NCBI GenBank assembly: GCA_958496175.1 | Contig: OY292274.1 | Location: 59,096,630 to 59,160,629 of the forward strand | Reading direction: 5' to 3' | DNA: 64,000 bases | From: Sisyra terminalis | Lineage: Eukaryota > Arthropoda > Insecta > Neuroptera > Sisyridae | In this document: positions 10,785 through 24,105 of the stretch, piece after piece | How the letters are laid out: every line of letters starts with the position of its first letter | Numbering within the stretch: position 1 is the stretch's first letter | Notes under the pieces: model-generated | Told to the model about the DNA's origin: nothing | The model's database searches: none | The model's input: only the letters and a program-made list of their open reading frames with translations | Made by a program: the position numbers and the translations under genes

Positions 10785-12315
10785 AAAAATTCAGTGATAT
10801 AATATTTATATTTTTTATCTTTGCAATAGATTGATGTGATGATAGTGTAAACGATAAATTTTTGACGATGAATTTTTTTAAACCAAAGTCCAATTTTTTG
10901 AAGCAAATATTTTTCTTCCATATCAGAAATTAACCAAATCATCGTTAATATTATGTAACCAAAAAAAAAATACTATTGAAAACCTTTCATTCTTCCTTCA
11001 TTAATCGTATGTTATGCTCTAAATATTGAAATAATTTAATAAAATTTTAATGAACCTAAAGTATGGTAGGTTGAACTCTGTTTCAACAGGTATTCTCATA
11101 TAGTTGAAAAAGTACGATTAATTAGTTTCAAATCATTTCACAATTGAATGTGTTACACCTAATTTGTGTGTAATAAATAATAGTTATGTCAGGGGGAAAA
11201 AAATTCTTGACAATCTAAACAAGATTGAACATGAAATATTGAACATTCGAAATTCATATGATCTGAGGATCGCTAATACGCTTTATTAAAATACCAGTTT
11301 GGCTCGTGTCTTGACTTAATAACACCACATCTTCAGCTCTTCAGCTTTTGTTGGAACTGGGAACGCTATAAAATAAGTATTTGTACGTGATTAGGATTAT
11401 ATTGAGTCGCGCCAATCATTTAAATGCAAAACACTAAACATTTTGCCTTTGAAGAGTAATGTAGATACTAATTCTGTAACAAACTTGAAGTGCTAGTAAT
11501 AATATTTCCAGTTGTGTTAAATGCAACAACATTTGCTGTTAATGTTGCGTGTTTCACACAATTTACTCCTCTTACGTCCGTTTATGCTCAACTTGGTTCC
11601 AACAATGTTCAATTGCTCGTTTAATTCCTTTGCAAAATATTTGTACAATATTTAGGATAAGGAATAGAGGATAAAGCTTGTGAGTTCCTGTCGCCAATTG
11701 TATGTGGGCATCTATTTTACAATTTTGTCGCCCTGATGTATGCTTTATGGTGAGGCTTTGCAAAAATTTATGCTAGCAATGTTTATGGGTTTTGTACATA
11801 TTAAAAATGTATGTTTTATGCATTTTCTGTTGAACTCCACATTGAATGTGTTTTCAAGGCGCATTACTGTTGTAAATACGTAAATATAAACAAGATATCG
11901 TGCGACTTCTTGTCTCTTCTACAAATATAAATGGAATATGTTGATAATAACGTATTTACGCGTATGTATGTGAGATATTATCGTAGAACATTGCGTGGGA
12001 ATATCACTAAACTCAACAGTCACTCTTTATCCATACTAAACTCTTTCAGATGTTAAATATATTTATGAATCGGTTTCGTCCCTGGCTTTCCATAATACGA
12101 TTGGTCGCCTATTAAAACCCACAACTAAATTTCTTATAATATATCGTTCAAATATCGGAATATTATAATTTAAATGATATCTACAATTTCTGTATAAACT
12201 GGCCGAGACCTACAACTTCAATTGTATGGTACAGTATTGTGTGGGCAAAATTGTTAAACAAAAAATTAACCAAAAGAGCCAAATAATTCTTTTCAATAAT
12301 TAATTTCGATAGTTA
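10785..12315. other. AT-rich stretch, nothing recognised
   Basis: No supported gene or repeat. A minus-strand frame at 11572-11763 has no recognisable motif. Confidence 0.45.
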
Positions 12316-12484
12316 AAACTTCCGGTATAAGCTTGGATCAGGAACGTCGAAATTTGAGAACTCTTTCGAATGGTTTCGTAATTACTCCTGTACGTATTGT
12401 TCACTCGAATGCAATTTGTACGTAAATTTTGACATATGCTAGAAATGAAAAAGCGACGGTTATTTTCAAATATGTATTATCAAA

Positions 12485-13465
12485 TATAAGGTATAGTCAC
12501 CAAATTTCGTCCCCAAGCTTAATTTCGCCCCCTTGGGTATCTTTTTTTCTAAATAACGCCACCTAGTTTTAATAATTTGAATTTAAAGTCATTTAAGTCA
12601 AACAATCATTTCAAATGTTGAGCGGTGAAATGTTGGTCTGTGTCAAGATATTTAAAAAAATAAAAAACTTGTCAAGGTAAGTTTTTGATTGAAATACTAT
12701 CGATAAGGTTTAAATGGTGGTGTTCTTGAATTATTTAAACGAAATTTTGCCAAAATTTGATGTTATCGCTTAAAATTAAATCGATTATATTTTCATTTAG
12801 GTTATGACATGCGTTTTTGGTTGAATACATGTTGTCAACACAACTGGCAAATTCCTAATATCGTCCCCTTACATAAGCCTAATATCGCCCCCGGGACGAT
12901 ATTGAAATTACTTTGTTATTCGGCAGTTGTATTTTTTCAACAATCATTTTTTCAATAAAATATTTAGTATGGACAAAACAGGGATCAGCACCATGATAAA
13001 ATGGGAGGAAAGTGGATAGGATACACAAAATGTTTCCAATGGATCCATGAGGATTATGTTGAAAATCCAGGACCTAACTTTATCAGTTCGATTTGCAAAG
13101 AGAATTAAAATTACTTAAAGTTTAAACTATAGGTACATCAATGATTAATAAGTCTAATTAGATATTGTTATTATGATTATACTAATAATTATATATTGTT
13201 AAAAATATAGTTTATGTTTATGTAAGTCCTGATTATTGTAAACTCAATATCGTCCCCGGGACGTAATTAGGTGCCCAGAAAATTATTTTCAGAATGTCTA
13301 CTTTTTTGTAAAGAATATTTTTGTATAAATAATAAAGAATTTAACAGATTTTTTTTTATTTAAAATAGTAAAGAAATGTTATAACTAAACTTTGACGTTA
13401 TATTTATTCCTTTAATCGTAACATTTTTTTCTAAAAGGGGATGTTATTTGGTGACTACCTTATAT
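12485..13465. mobile_element. Nested Tc1/pogo-like remnant with GTCCCC-rich interior
   Basis: TIRs: TATAAGGTATAGTCACCAAAT at the left, and TATAAGGTAGTCACCAAAT read inward from the right. Short inverted CGTCCCCGGGACG motifs lie near 12890 and 13252. Ends with TA are compatible with a TA target. The interior keeps a short reading frame for a PHD-type finger (13001-13108), suggesting deletion of most of the transposase. Confidence 0.75.
13001..13108 (+). pseudogene. Remnant transposase C-terminal zinc-finger (PHD-like)
   Basis: A 35-codon frame ends in TAA and contains GKWIGYTKCFQWIHEDYVE then FISSICKEN. The W-x4-KC-x2-W-x-HE pattern matches the C-terminal finger of pogo/DDE_1-type insect transposases, with several Cys replaced (Tyr and Ser). 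The catalytic domain is absent. Confidence 0.5.
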
Positions 13466-14042
13466 AACAGAACATAAAAATTAAACAGTTCAATAATGCG
13501 ACAATAAATATTACCTAAGTATATTTATCATTTCGTAAATGTTTTGGAGTTTCCTTTCATTAATAAATAATACATCACAGTTTTTCACAAGTGTTTTTCC
13601 CATAAAAAAGTAAACTTTATTTAGAAAATTTTGTTCAAGTCCATTTTAGTACAGCCACAATCTGACAACGTTGCATTTTCGACTTTGTTTTTAATTTAAT
13701 TCGCGATTAAATCGGTCCATGTAAAAATTTAGTCACAAGAGAGAATTATATCATATTAGAATTAAATCATCAAAAAAATCGCGAATTAAATTAAAAATAC
13801 AACGTTGTCAGATTGTGTGTGCTAAAATGGACATGAGCCGAAAAGTTAATTTTACATATTACAATATAAATACATATTTGAAAATAACCATCGCTGATTT
13901 ATTTCTGGCATATGTCAAAGTGTACGTACAAATTGCATTCGAGTGAACAATACGTACAGGAATAATATCAAAACCATTCGAAATAGTTCTCTTCAGTTCT
14001 GAAAATTTCGACGTTCCTGATCCAAGCTTAAACCAAACTTCC

Positions 14043-15783
14043 ATTCGATAAAAATGCGGTTTATCTCATGAAGTCAATGATTTTTTTTTTCGAACTGTGA
14101 AAATGATATTCATTGTAAAACTGTTACAATGGACAGTTACTTGAAAATAACGACGAATTTTGATATAAAATTTTTACAGCACATTCTTTAAAAGTTTATA
14201 CTTTTTTGAAAATTATTCCAACCAAAATGACCCCTTGAGTCAATCAATAAAATTTTACGAGTATTTTAGAATAGCGTACATTCCTCAAACACTTGCTTAA
14301 ACATATGAGCATGGGAATATTAAATTTTTTGTACATCCATTGTTATGACACATAATATCTTCACATGTTATCATATGTTATAGCCCATTGATTAAATCGT
14401 GCATAAACGTATTTAGACATCACAATTGTTGGAAAAAATCGAACAGATTGAAATGATCAAATTGTTCTGACATTTTCGTGCGTAATCTGCAGAAATGTTT
14501 GGTTGCAGGGCAATGCAACCACTTGCATTTCATTTGCATTGTTTGATTGTTGTGACGTGCTCGTCAAAATACCTACACATTATTACGATAGTTTATACTC
14601 TATAGCCTAAGCCGCTTTTAAATTATTGAGATTGTAATGATTTTTCGCCGACGTGACGTGCAATTGTGTTGTATTTGTAAAAAAAAATCACCGTAATAAC
14701 AAACCTATTATCGAAATTTATATATTGTTGAACTTTATATTTCTTTGGAAATATATTCAAATAATAAAATTCCACTTATATTTTCTTAATCTATACTTAC
14801 CAGTACGCGAAAGTCGCTTTGTTGCTATTACACCATTGAAAATTTCGCAAACCCTAAGGAAAAAATCGATTTACTATAAAAGTAATTGAACTTTATTTTC
14901 TGAAGAAATTTTTAGGATTATTTTGTTGTCCTTCTTTATATCTATCGGTATGTCAAGACTTTTTTTGAGGTACATATTAGCAATAGTTTCAGTGTCGCAT
15001 TGAAAAAAATTATTGGAATAACTATTGTCGTAAGACCAAAAAAGAACTTAAAAAAAGAAATTTATATTTTTTGTTGGAATTTTTTTTCCATCAGAAGTAT
15101 AGTTTACGAGTTAACTTTGGCGTTTTGATCAACATGCTATTGGAGGAAGGAGAAGGACCCCGAGGATACAGAGTAATTGACATCCTCAATCTTCATGCGA
15201 TTTATTAGACATTTAGCGTTTTATAATTTTTAAGTCCTTGAACCACCGATAATCACATCTCGTAGTTGACGCATATTGCAGATTTGTAAAGAAATTTAGC
15301 AATTGTAAGGAAAACTCTATAGTACTCAAATTTTATGGAATCTAATTTACCAAGTTTTCAATTAGTTTTTAAACACTTATGTATTGTTAAAACAGTATTA
15401 ACTGTTCAAAATCTATGGAGAAACATCTATTTTCCCGGATATGCACCCCTGTTAATCAAAGCCTACTAAACATACTAAATAAATTGAATATTAGAATAAA
15501 GGTACAGCCTTTTGGTGACCTAATGGCTAAAGGATTTAGTTCGGGTAAAACGGCCTATTTTTAACATTTTTTTCCGTATTAAAAAATAAAATATTTTATT
15601 TAAACTTTTAAGTGTCGTAGAAATAAACATTTGAGAAAAAGATCTCTGAAAGTTTCGTAGAAAAATATTTAAAACTTCGTCATTGCGATGTCATTTCCGG
15701 TGATCCTTCGGAAAAATGGTGTGTCCGCGTTGACAACAGAACTCATGACAGGATCATCCGAAGCAAAAAAAATTGAAGAAAAT
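14043..15783. other. AT-rich stretch, nothing firm
   Basis: A short plus-strand frame at 15138-15212 (MLLEEGEGPRGYRVIDILNL) has coding-like composition but no context. No repeat pair or RNA gene seen. Confidence 0.4.
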
Positions 15784-16012
15784 TTAGATTTTTTAAGATC
15801 CATCATATGTTTAGTTTTTCAAATTGGCAACGTTTCGTTGCCTATCGCAACTTCATCAGGCGTCCTAGATCACAAAAACGTTTCAGTTTCATTAAATGAG
15901 TTTGGACTGAAACTGAAACGTTTTTCTGATCCAAGTCGCCTGATGAAGTTGTGAGAGGCAACGAAACGTTGCCCATTTGGAAAATATAACATCAAACAAA
16001 TCTTAAAAATCT
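15784..16012. mobile_element. Inverted-repeat element with a hammerhead-like core in each arm
   Basis: Arms of about 100 bp run from AGATTTTTTAAGAT to ATCTTAAAAATCT. The minus-strand core at 15826-15863 and plus-strand core at 15935-15975 both read CTGATGA, hairpin AGTTG.../...GCAAC, GAAACGTTGCC. A second palindrome (AAACGTTTCAGTTTC...) forms the centre. No clear TSD. Helix I is weak here, so these may be decayed ribozymes. Confidence 0.6.
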
Positions 16013-16103
16013 GAGTTTTCTTCTTTAATTTACTTGAAATCAATTATATATTTAGGCCTCCACCGCTAGCTATGAGCCTTGCTTATGTATTCGTCCTCAA
16101 TAT

Positions 16104-16365
16104 CAAGGACGGATTCAGGTATTTTTTTTCTGGAGGGAGCACAATATCATCTTTCATTTACAAGAGCGTGAAAGGAATCACGAAATTTCGCAATTCCAAC
16201 CAGAAATAAACTAGAATTTCACTAATGTTCTTTCTGTTACTTTTTTCATATATTTTCACAACTTTAATAATTTGATTTGCTTCTAAGTATGTACTGTTTT
16301 GGAATCTCCACAGTACACAAAAATACCCTGGAGGGGGGGCACGTGCCCCCCCTAAATATAGTGAT
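16104..16365. mobile_element. Transposon-end remnant with GGGGGGCACGTGCCCCCC
   Basis: CAAGGACGGATTCAGGTATT with a following CTGGAGGGAGCAC, and 200 bp later CCTGGAGGGGGGGCACGTGC, resemble the ends of a common insect element. Proper paired TIRs and a TSD are not visible, so this is a fragment. Confidence 0.4.
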
Positions 16366-19300
16366 GACATTGAAAATTGAATTGATTAAATGTTTCCTAT
16401 TCAATTTTTTTGTCAATTTTCTTTTAATGGACTATTATTTTCTTAATTTTACATCATTATGTAATAGTGATCGATAGTAAAGATGTCGTTCCCAAATTGG
16501 ATGATCCTGGATTCTAGTATTTTTTCAGTTGGCGAATTTTCCAACGTTACATCTATTAAATATTTGGACTTTATATTATGTTGCCATATGTTTATTGTTG
16601 AAAGTGTAGCACTATATCCGGATGATGATGGAATTTAACGCGGAAGTAGTCAATATATTATATGTTGCACATAGATCGGCGTCAAGAGGTTCAACTCTTG
16701 ACGTCGTATTAACGATGAGATGAGGCTTGTGCCTGTAAATATCCCTTTTGTTTCTTTGTTCCGCCTCGATTACGATGAATGTGGCACAGGAATAGAGCAT
16801 GTCTCTCACAAATCTTCGAAATAAAGTTCTCAACGTTTAAATCACCACATTAATCATCTCTTGCGGCATTTCATACGATTTCGCTTTTGTAAATTTACAT
16901 ATTTTTTGTCCTCCAACTAAATCAGAGTTTTTTTTTGTATACTTTTTTTTTGTAGTTCGGTAGTGAGTTAATTAACGTTCAAATCGCTTAATTACACCAA
17001 ATGATAAATGCAAACATTTATTTTATTATGCACCTGAGCCTAGAGAACGTCCGAATTAATCAACTTTTCAGTGACTTTCTGGTTGAGTGATTTGAATCAA
17101 ATGCTTTGTTCGTTACATGACAAAATAAATTCGATTTTTCGTTTGATATTTGTTTAAAAGGTGAAGAACGAGAAACAAAGCGACAATGTAATTGAGTAAA
17201 AGAATTGAGGAATGCTTGCAATGCTATTTTATCGGATCTACAATCGAACAAAATAAAATTAATGGCGTGCATTTAACGCAGTTATGAGTTCCAAACATTG
17301 TGTCAATGCGTTTAATGTTTATAAATATTTTAAGCAGTTGCCAAGTGTAATCAGTCAAAAACTATTTGTCTTTGACTTTAAACATGTTAAATGGTTAATG
17401 ATCAATTATAACGATGAAATACATTCGCCATATATCCACTTGTAAATTCCAAAGAAAAATTAATTCGCACAATAAAAGCTATAGTAAACACAATTCTTTA
17501 TTCACAATAAAAATTCTTCGCCACATAAAACATTTAAAAAAAATTATATATAAGAAAAAGTTTCCTATACGTTCACCGAATTCTTATTGGCAAAGTTTTG
17601 ATCAAGAAAATATACCGATTAGGAAGCAAATTACTCCAATTCATTTGAATTTCTCATCATCTACGATCATTCGTTACAATCATCAAAACTATTTATAGAT
17701 CGCCAACCTTGAGAGTCACAAGACTTAAAATTAATTTCAAATGCTTTACTAGATGAAGTACACGTTTTTTAATCATACTCGGGGATTTTATAATACGCAA
17801 AATTGTTTTTTTTTTGTTTTACGAAACGGAAGAGTAATTAAATTCGTTTTCTAATTAAACTTGGCCATTCATTTTCCTATCAGTTCCAGTGATAACCTTT
17901 GCTTTTCAAGTCATTAAATAATTTAAGTTTTTTTTCTATATAAAATTGTTAGCATTATATTCGAACGGATTTTCGTTGGAAAGGAAAAATTTCATTTTTA
18001 TAAAATGTTTTTTTTTTTATTTTCCTTATTAGTTTTTTTCCATTATTTTAAACGAGTCTTTTATTCCTTGAAATTTAATGATCTTCTTTTCTGTTTCAGT
18101 AAAATTATACATAGATAAGAGAAGGTTTAAAATATTAAATGTCTGTGATTTTGTTTAACGCAGAAATTATTCTACAATTTTTTTTCAATTCAAAAATGTT
18201 TGAATTCTTACACTTTGTTAAGTCGAAAAGCAGTGGCGGTTTATTCAAAGGTTATTTTTGGTGTAATTTTTTTTTATTTTTAGCCACACAAAATCTATTT
18301 TTTTTAGCAAAGAATATTATTCTTTTGAGGTCTTTGTCTTTGACATAATTTTCGTTAAGAAAATATCATCTATGAACTATATTTTTGGCTGAAAAGATTT
18401 TCCATTTCGTATAGTATCATTGGTTTTATATTGGCTTTTATGTCTTTCACATATCATATATTCATAATTATTTATTTTCCACTTTAAAAGAAATAATCCG
18501 TTGAAAGAAAATATACGTAGAAATTATAATTAGATCAAAAATTTTTAGATCTACAACAGTTCATAATTACATTGTAATTGAATCAATAAACATTAAACAT
18601 TAGTCGTTTATAGTTATTCTTAACTGTAATTATGGACACTCAGGGGTTAATTTAGTTGGTTGAAATTCGGGGCATCAAAAACTTCTTATGAAATTCTTTT
18701 GACTACTTTTCTTTATGATAAATTACAAAACTATCAATCGGTTAACTAATATAGTATGTTTACAGTACATACTGATACATTGGTTCATGGATTTGGATGG
18801 TCAACTGGAGGGAGTAGGGGAAAATATTACTTAAATATATTTTTCAAGTTAATCTATTTAACGGAATAATTCGGTCCTAATAAATGTGGAATTAAAGTAG
18901 TAATGGGCATAAGGCTATTAATTTCAGTATTCAAATATTTAATCAATTGAAATTCGTATGGAAATAGAAGTAGTATAGCTGATATTACAATGGTAGATGA
19001 TCGACTAAATTTTTGGTCAAGTCAACGTGTTTTGATGTTGAAAGATCATAGGCGTTAAAAATCATAATTAATATCTTTCAAACTAAAAAAATCCATTCCT
19101 TTAAAATTAAGAAGAAAACCAAGACTTTAATAGTTCTTACAAAAAATGGGTTCTAGTTGTAAAGTTTAAAATGTACCTTAAATCATGGTACCTACCTGTA
19201 ATTACTTCTAATCCATTTATTTTTGTACCCTTGCATTGAGTTAATGATTTTGCCAAAAAATCTCTAAAAAAACTCCTACTGATCTCCATATCAGTGAATT

Positions 19301-21755
19301 TTCTTAGATTTGTTGATAATATTTAAGGCGGAAAAATAGAAACTCAAAAAAACTACCTTTTTTCACCCCTGGAATGTTGGAATATTCGGCTGGAAAATCT
19401 TCAGGATCCTATTGTTTATTTCCGAGTTATAATGGGAAAAGGAAAAAAAAGTTTGAGGCCAGACCTTTCATATATTTTAATCAGAAACTATGTGTTAATG
19501 AAAAAAATAGGGCACCTTTTATAATGCAAAAATTTTGAAACCCAAAATTTGTTCGGAAAATGCATCATCCCTTAAATCTACTACTGCTAAGAAGCTCAAT
19601 TACTTTAGAATATCGATTAGATCGATTTAGTAGGTAATGCTTATGGAATATTGAAATACGTTGAGAATATTGTTTATATTGTTAGGATTATTATTATAAA
19701 GGTTTCTCTTTTCTTTGAAAATTTTATTGTTCTTGATTGAGAATCTTAGATTTGGAATTAGGAATTAACTTATTAGGATTGGCTGAAAATTGACCTTATA
19801 GTTGGTTTGTAGTCGAAAAAAAGTCCACGGTTAACCCATTACAATTGTATATTAATCCTTTGTATTCAAAGTCTTTTTTCGTTCGTATTAACAGCAATTC
19901 GAGGCGATTTCGATAGCGTAAATTAATTCTGGAAATGTGCTGTTTTGTCAAAAGCAATCGCAACCAATTGGTCTGGACATCAAAAATTTCCAATATGATA
20001 TTGGTTTGTCATTATTTGTTTTAACAGAAGTGAACAATATGTATGAATTTACTATAAACATTTACATCCCCCAGAAAAATAGTTTTCTCCACCATTTCAA
20101 AGAATATCCTGTTAAATACGCAATAGTTTTTACGAATTGTCCTTGTGCTTATGTTATGAACCGAAAATTATTCGCATTGTCTTCATAGGGGAGCTTTCGA
20201 GTTTCAAGCTTCGAGTGCAAAGGGTTAAATGATTGTTTCATTAAAAAGAATGTTACTTATAACAAAAAGTGCATATTATCGATTAAAAAAAAAGGCGATT
20301 GTTATATTTTTGCAATTTAGTTTCATCGACTTTAACCAAAAGCTATAAGTATTGGTTATTTCTAGGAAAATGTAATAATACAATCAATCAGAACTTCAAT
20401 GTAATACAATTAGAAGTTAGCCATTGAAGTTTACATGCAACATTACACAAACACAAAGCTCTATGTTTTTAATTTTAGTTTCCATATTACATCTTAATTG
20501 GTTCGTCGAATGAAAGTGCTTAATAACAAAACCCAAAGCAAGATTTTCGTTTAAAGTTTGAACATTTACCTATTATGCATTATAATGCGTGCGCTTGAAT
20601 TGTCTCATCGGAACAATTAAGTTTCTAATTAAAAATTCTTTTCAACTTATTCTCTTGTATTTTATTCAAGTACATTGAGGTATGTAAAATATTCAATACC
20701 GAGAGAAGAGCAACACTGCTATCGTCGAACAATAATTCCAACACATATTATATCATCGCCGCAATCATCATTGTTGTGTGACTTGATTGGAATACCAGAA
20801 ATTCGAACCATTTATTCATCCCACCATCCATGGCATAGGTTTAATCCTTAAAAGTACCTACATTTTTTATATAGACATACATTTATGCTATTTGATTTTT
20901 TTTATAATTATAAAAGTATAAACGAGCAGTAAATACAAAAAGAATTGTTTCCATTAATTACGTTTAAAACATTGCGAATGTTGAATACTATTCAAATATA
21001 AACGTGGTGGATGAATGTCGCTCATTTTTCTATCTTTTTCAATTTAGGTTTACATAGAGTTCAAATGAAAAAAAAAACAGTGATTCAAATGAGATTCAGA
21101 GCAAACAGGTTATGTTTGAATAACTTTACTAACTTTGTTAAAAAATAAAAACATTCATTTAAATGACACATTTTGTATTTTTCTATTAGTAACAGTTAAT
21201 CGGATAACAATTTCATTATTTTGTTCTCTCTTGTTTTCGTTTTTTTTTGCCATATCAAATATAAAAAATTTCGTATAATCTCTTCCATAAAAAACACCTT
21301 GTTATTACAAGGTATGCCGGGGTTAGATGTATGGGTTTAAAATAATTTAGAAATCGGTGATAAATAATTAAGTACATGCAAATTATTTTGCCAAATATTT
21401 ACATTGTGAATATTTCATAAAAATCAAATTTATTTCTGCCAAACGTTCAAACGTTCTAATACCCTCAATCCAAATGATATTTTTTTTTAAGGAATGAGAG
21501 GAATAAATGTTATGATCGTCCTATAGGTAAAGAATATGAAGCATATTAATATTAAAGAATTAAAGATATTAAGGAATATTGAACATAGGACCAGGATAAA
21601 ACTCGAAAAACTTGACAAAAATTCTTTGAAGTTAATATTTGACGCCATCCCTAAAAAGCATATTATCTGATAAAGAACCCAATGGATTGTTAGAAAATTC
21701 AATAAAAATATACCAACTTGGTTTGATTTGATTTCACAGTCTATTAATGCAAAGT
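16366..21755. other. Long AT-rich stretch, no gene recognised
   Basis: Several frames of 60-95 codons occur (for example 17414-17698 +, 19796-19993 -), but their composition follows the base bias and no motif is recognised. A good acceptor-like site (TTCTTTTCTGTTTCAG) ends near 18099 without a matching exon. Confidence 0.45.
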
Positions 21756-22352
21756 TAATCATCGTCTTTAGACCAGATTTTTTTTTATAAATGAGATAAG
21801 GGATATAAAAAAAATTAGTTGAGAAATCAGAGAAAATTCAAGGAATTTGTGTTATAGAAAATATCTGGATCAAACCTAAAGGCCTCGAGGCCTAACTAAG
21901 TCTTAAGCCTTCAAGTTCTTAAAAGTAAATGTAAAGAAAAATCTTTCAAAAAGATTTTTATATACTAAGAAACATGTTTAACTTTTAATGCCATTAACTT
22001 GTATTTTTCCATCGCAAAATTTGAATTGTGCTTTAAATTTTTAAAATACTTAATCATCGTCTTTAGACCAGAATTTTTTTTTATAAACGAGATAAAGGAT
22101 ATAAAAAAATTTAGTTGGGAAATCAGAGAAAATTCAAGGAATTTGTGTTATAGAAAATACCTGGATCAAACCTTAAGGCCTTGAGGCCTAAAAAATGGTC
22201 TTAAACCTTCAAGTTCTTCTTGAAAGAAATTTTTAAAAGAAAAATCTTTTAAAAAGATTTTTATGTACAAAGAAACATGTTTAACTTTTAATGCCATTAA
22301 CTTGTATTTTTCCATCGCAAAATTTGAATTGGGCTTTAAATTTTTAAAATTC
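21756..22352. repeat. Tandem duplication, two units of about 295 bp
   Basis: Both units start TAATCATCGTCTTTAGACCAG and share AATCAGAGAAAATTCAAGG, CCATTAACTTGTATTTTTCC and TTTAAATTTTTAAAAT. The second starts at 22051. Divergence is a few percent with small indels, so the duplication is recent compared with others here. Confidence 0.85.
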
Positions 22353-22885
22353 TTAAATCCTGGGAGTTACAGATTTCTTGTGTAACCATAATGTTTATAT
22401 AATTATGCCCACGAAAAGAAGATACCTAATAAATTTAAAGATACAAATATATATTCCATACTACCTATTGAAAATATTTGAACCAGAAAAATATACATAG
22501 TGATTAGCTCTTTTTTTTAAATGAATATTAGAAATCTTGGACATATTAGAGAAATATTAAAGATATATCAAAGGTAACTTTCCGGGACCAATTTACCATA
22601 CTTTTATCATTTAGGCCCTTTAATCGTTTAGATTGGAAACAAATTTTTCACCATTGACAATTAAATAAAAACCAACACTATAGAAAATAAGATTTCTGAT
22701 TTTCTGAATTTAATAAAATTTAACTCACTTGAATAAAATAGTTGTTATCTTAATTAATGATACTTTGTTTTAATTTTCACTTTGGCCGCTTTTTGGCTTT
22801 TAATCAACTGAAATTAACTAATTAAGTACAAATCAATCATGAATAACTCAAGCACTAATGTCTGTTGACCGCATACACGCTTCTA

Positions 22886-22978
22886 TACAAGAGGCTATTA
22901 GCCAATGGGATTACGAGATTTAAAGATATTCAATTGTTTTGATTGTTGAAATTTTGAAAATTTAACAAAGCTCCGCCC
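22886..22978 (+). repeat. Dispersed repeat with AGCCAATGGGATT, copy 1
   Basis: About 90 bp starting TACAAGAGGCTATTAGCCAA match the reverse complement of 53245-53338 (for example TTAGCCAATGGGATT and TTGTTTTGATT). The flanks differ. It contains a CCAAT-box sequence; identity of the family is unknown. Confidence 0.65.
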
Positions 22979-23471
22979 AGACTGCTAATATAATGTGCAT
23001 ATTCATGTTAACTATAAAGTTAACATTAAGTGCGAAAGTGGTTGTTATTTATTTATTTCACTATGTATTATGTTTTCAAAAAATTTAAAAAAAAATAGGC
23101 ACTATTAAAATAGTATGTAAAACTTAAAAAAAAAATCGTAATAAAAAAAAGAAAGATTTTATAAAGATACTATCAGAACCTGACCGACGTTGTTCAGGCA
23201 GTCTATATTATAATGACTGTTAATAAATAACTTGAATCTATTAATATGTTTTTGAAACATTAAAAATTCCTTCCTTAGCAACCCGCAGCATCTCTTTCTG
23301 TACCTTTTATAGTTTACCTTCAAGATGTATATTTTTCAATTAAGTTTTGAAAAAAATTGCTATACCTCTGAAAATCACTACACGATCGTCGATAGCATTG
23401 TATTAATAAACCAACGATACGATAAATTTATCGATAAATTGGTTGCGTCCATATTTTACATATTTTTTTTT

Positions 23472-23662
23472 TATTTTTAGTAGGATAGTGGACATGAAAG
23501 GATGTAGATCCATGTACTTATTATTAATTTAGCGACACGTTTCGGTCTTTTATTAGACCTTCATCAGGCTTCCAAAATCATACAAACACATGTATTACAG
23601 AATCCTTCAAAACATTACTAATTGTTAAATTACCTTTCATGTCCATTATCCTACTAAAAATA
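23472..23662. mobile_element. Inverted-repeat element with hammerhead-like core
   Basis: Arms ATTTTTAGTAGGATAGTGG...CATGAAAGG and the complement (CCTTTCATGTCC...) bound 190 bp. Its core lies on the minus strand at 23531-23570. AT-rich flanks hide any TSD. Confidence 0.7.
23531..23570 (-). ncRNA. Hammerhead-ribozyme-like motif
   Basis: Minus strand: AGC, CTGATGA, hairpin AGGTCT/AATAAA/AGACC, GAAAC, GT, GTC, GCT. CUGAUGA, a 5-bp helix II and GAAAC are intact, and AGC/GCT gives a 3-bp helix I in register after GTC. Helix III is only 2 bp. Confidence 0.55.
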
Positions 23663-23939
23663 AATAAAAATAAAAAACAACGATAAATTGTTTATGCACT
23701 TTAATTATTAGTTTTATTTTTGGTGATATATTTTTTTTCTTCAGCAACTTTTTAAAGTATATTAACCAAAATTTTGCAGTTAAAATAAAGAATTCAATGA
23801 AACACGAATTCATGTTCTTTTACATGCACAGCGGATACGTAAACCACTGCGCAAATAATAAATCCAATGTTATTATCATTTGCTAGGGTTTAAAAATATG
23901 ATATTTCCAAAAGACACTACGTTGCTGATGGACAAATTT

Positions 23940-24105
23940 TGTCACCGCTTTTCACCCTTTTCATTCATATGATCCAATTGTGGAATTAAACCATCCAGGA
24001 TCCCACTCAAATATACACAGAAATTTTTAGCAGAATAGGTTCAGCGGTTTAGGAAGAATTCTACCGTATACACATGTACAGAAGAATTATATATATATAA
24101 GGAAG
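23940..24105 (+). repeat. Non-LTR 3'-tail-like repeat (RTE type)
   Basis: The segment contains TTTTTAGCAGAATAGGTTCAGC...GGTTTAGGAAGAATTC...CACATGTACAGAAGAATTATATA, ending in a TA microsatellite. This is the usual layout of RTE-type 3' tails in insects. No coding part is attached. Confidence 0.45.

Larger units (their letters stand above)
12324..14034. mobile_element. Foldback DNA transposon (GG...CC, 8-bp TSD), copy B, with nested insertion
   Basis: Starts GGTATAAGCTTGGATCAGG and ends with the complement (CCTGATCCAAGCTTAAACC). An exact TSD AAACTTCC lies at 12316-12323 and 14035-14042. Both arms match copy A, including GTACGTATTGTTCACTCG. The left arm is split by the element at 12485-13465 and about 150 bp of extra AT-rich DNA. 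The inner palindrome lies at about 13636-13840. Confidence 0.85.

Noticed and set aside
15688..15954. 88-codon frame
   Set aside because: It runs through the inverted-repeat hammerhead element and has no independent support.
18075..18110. Strong acceptor-like TTCTTTTCTGTTTCAG
   Set aside because: It is followed by TAAAATT with no open frame or donor, so no exon is supported.
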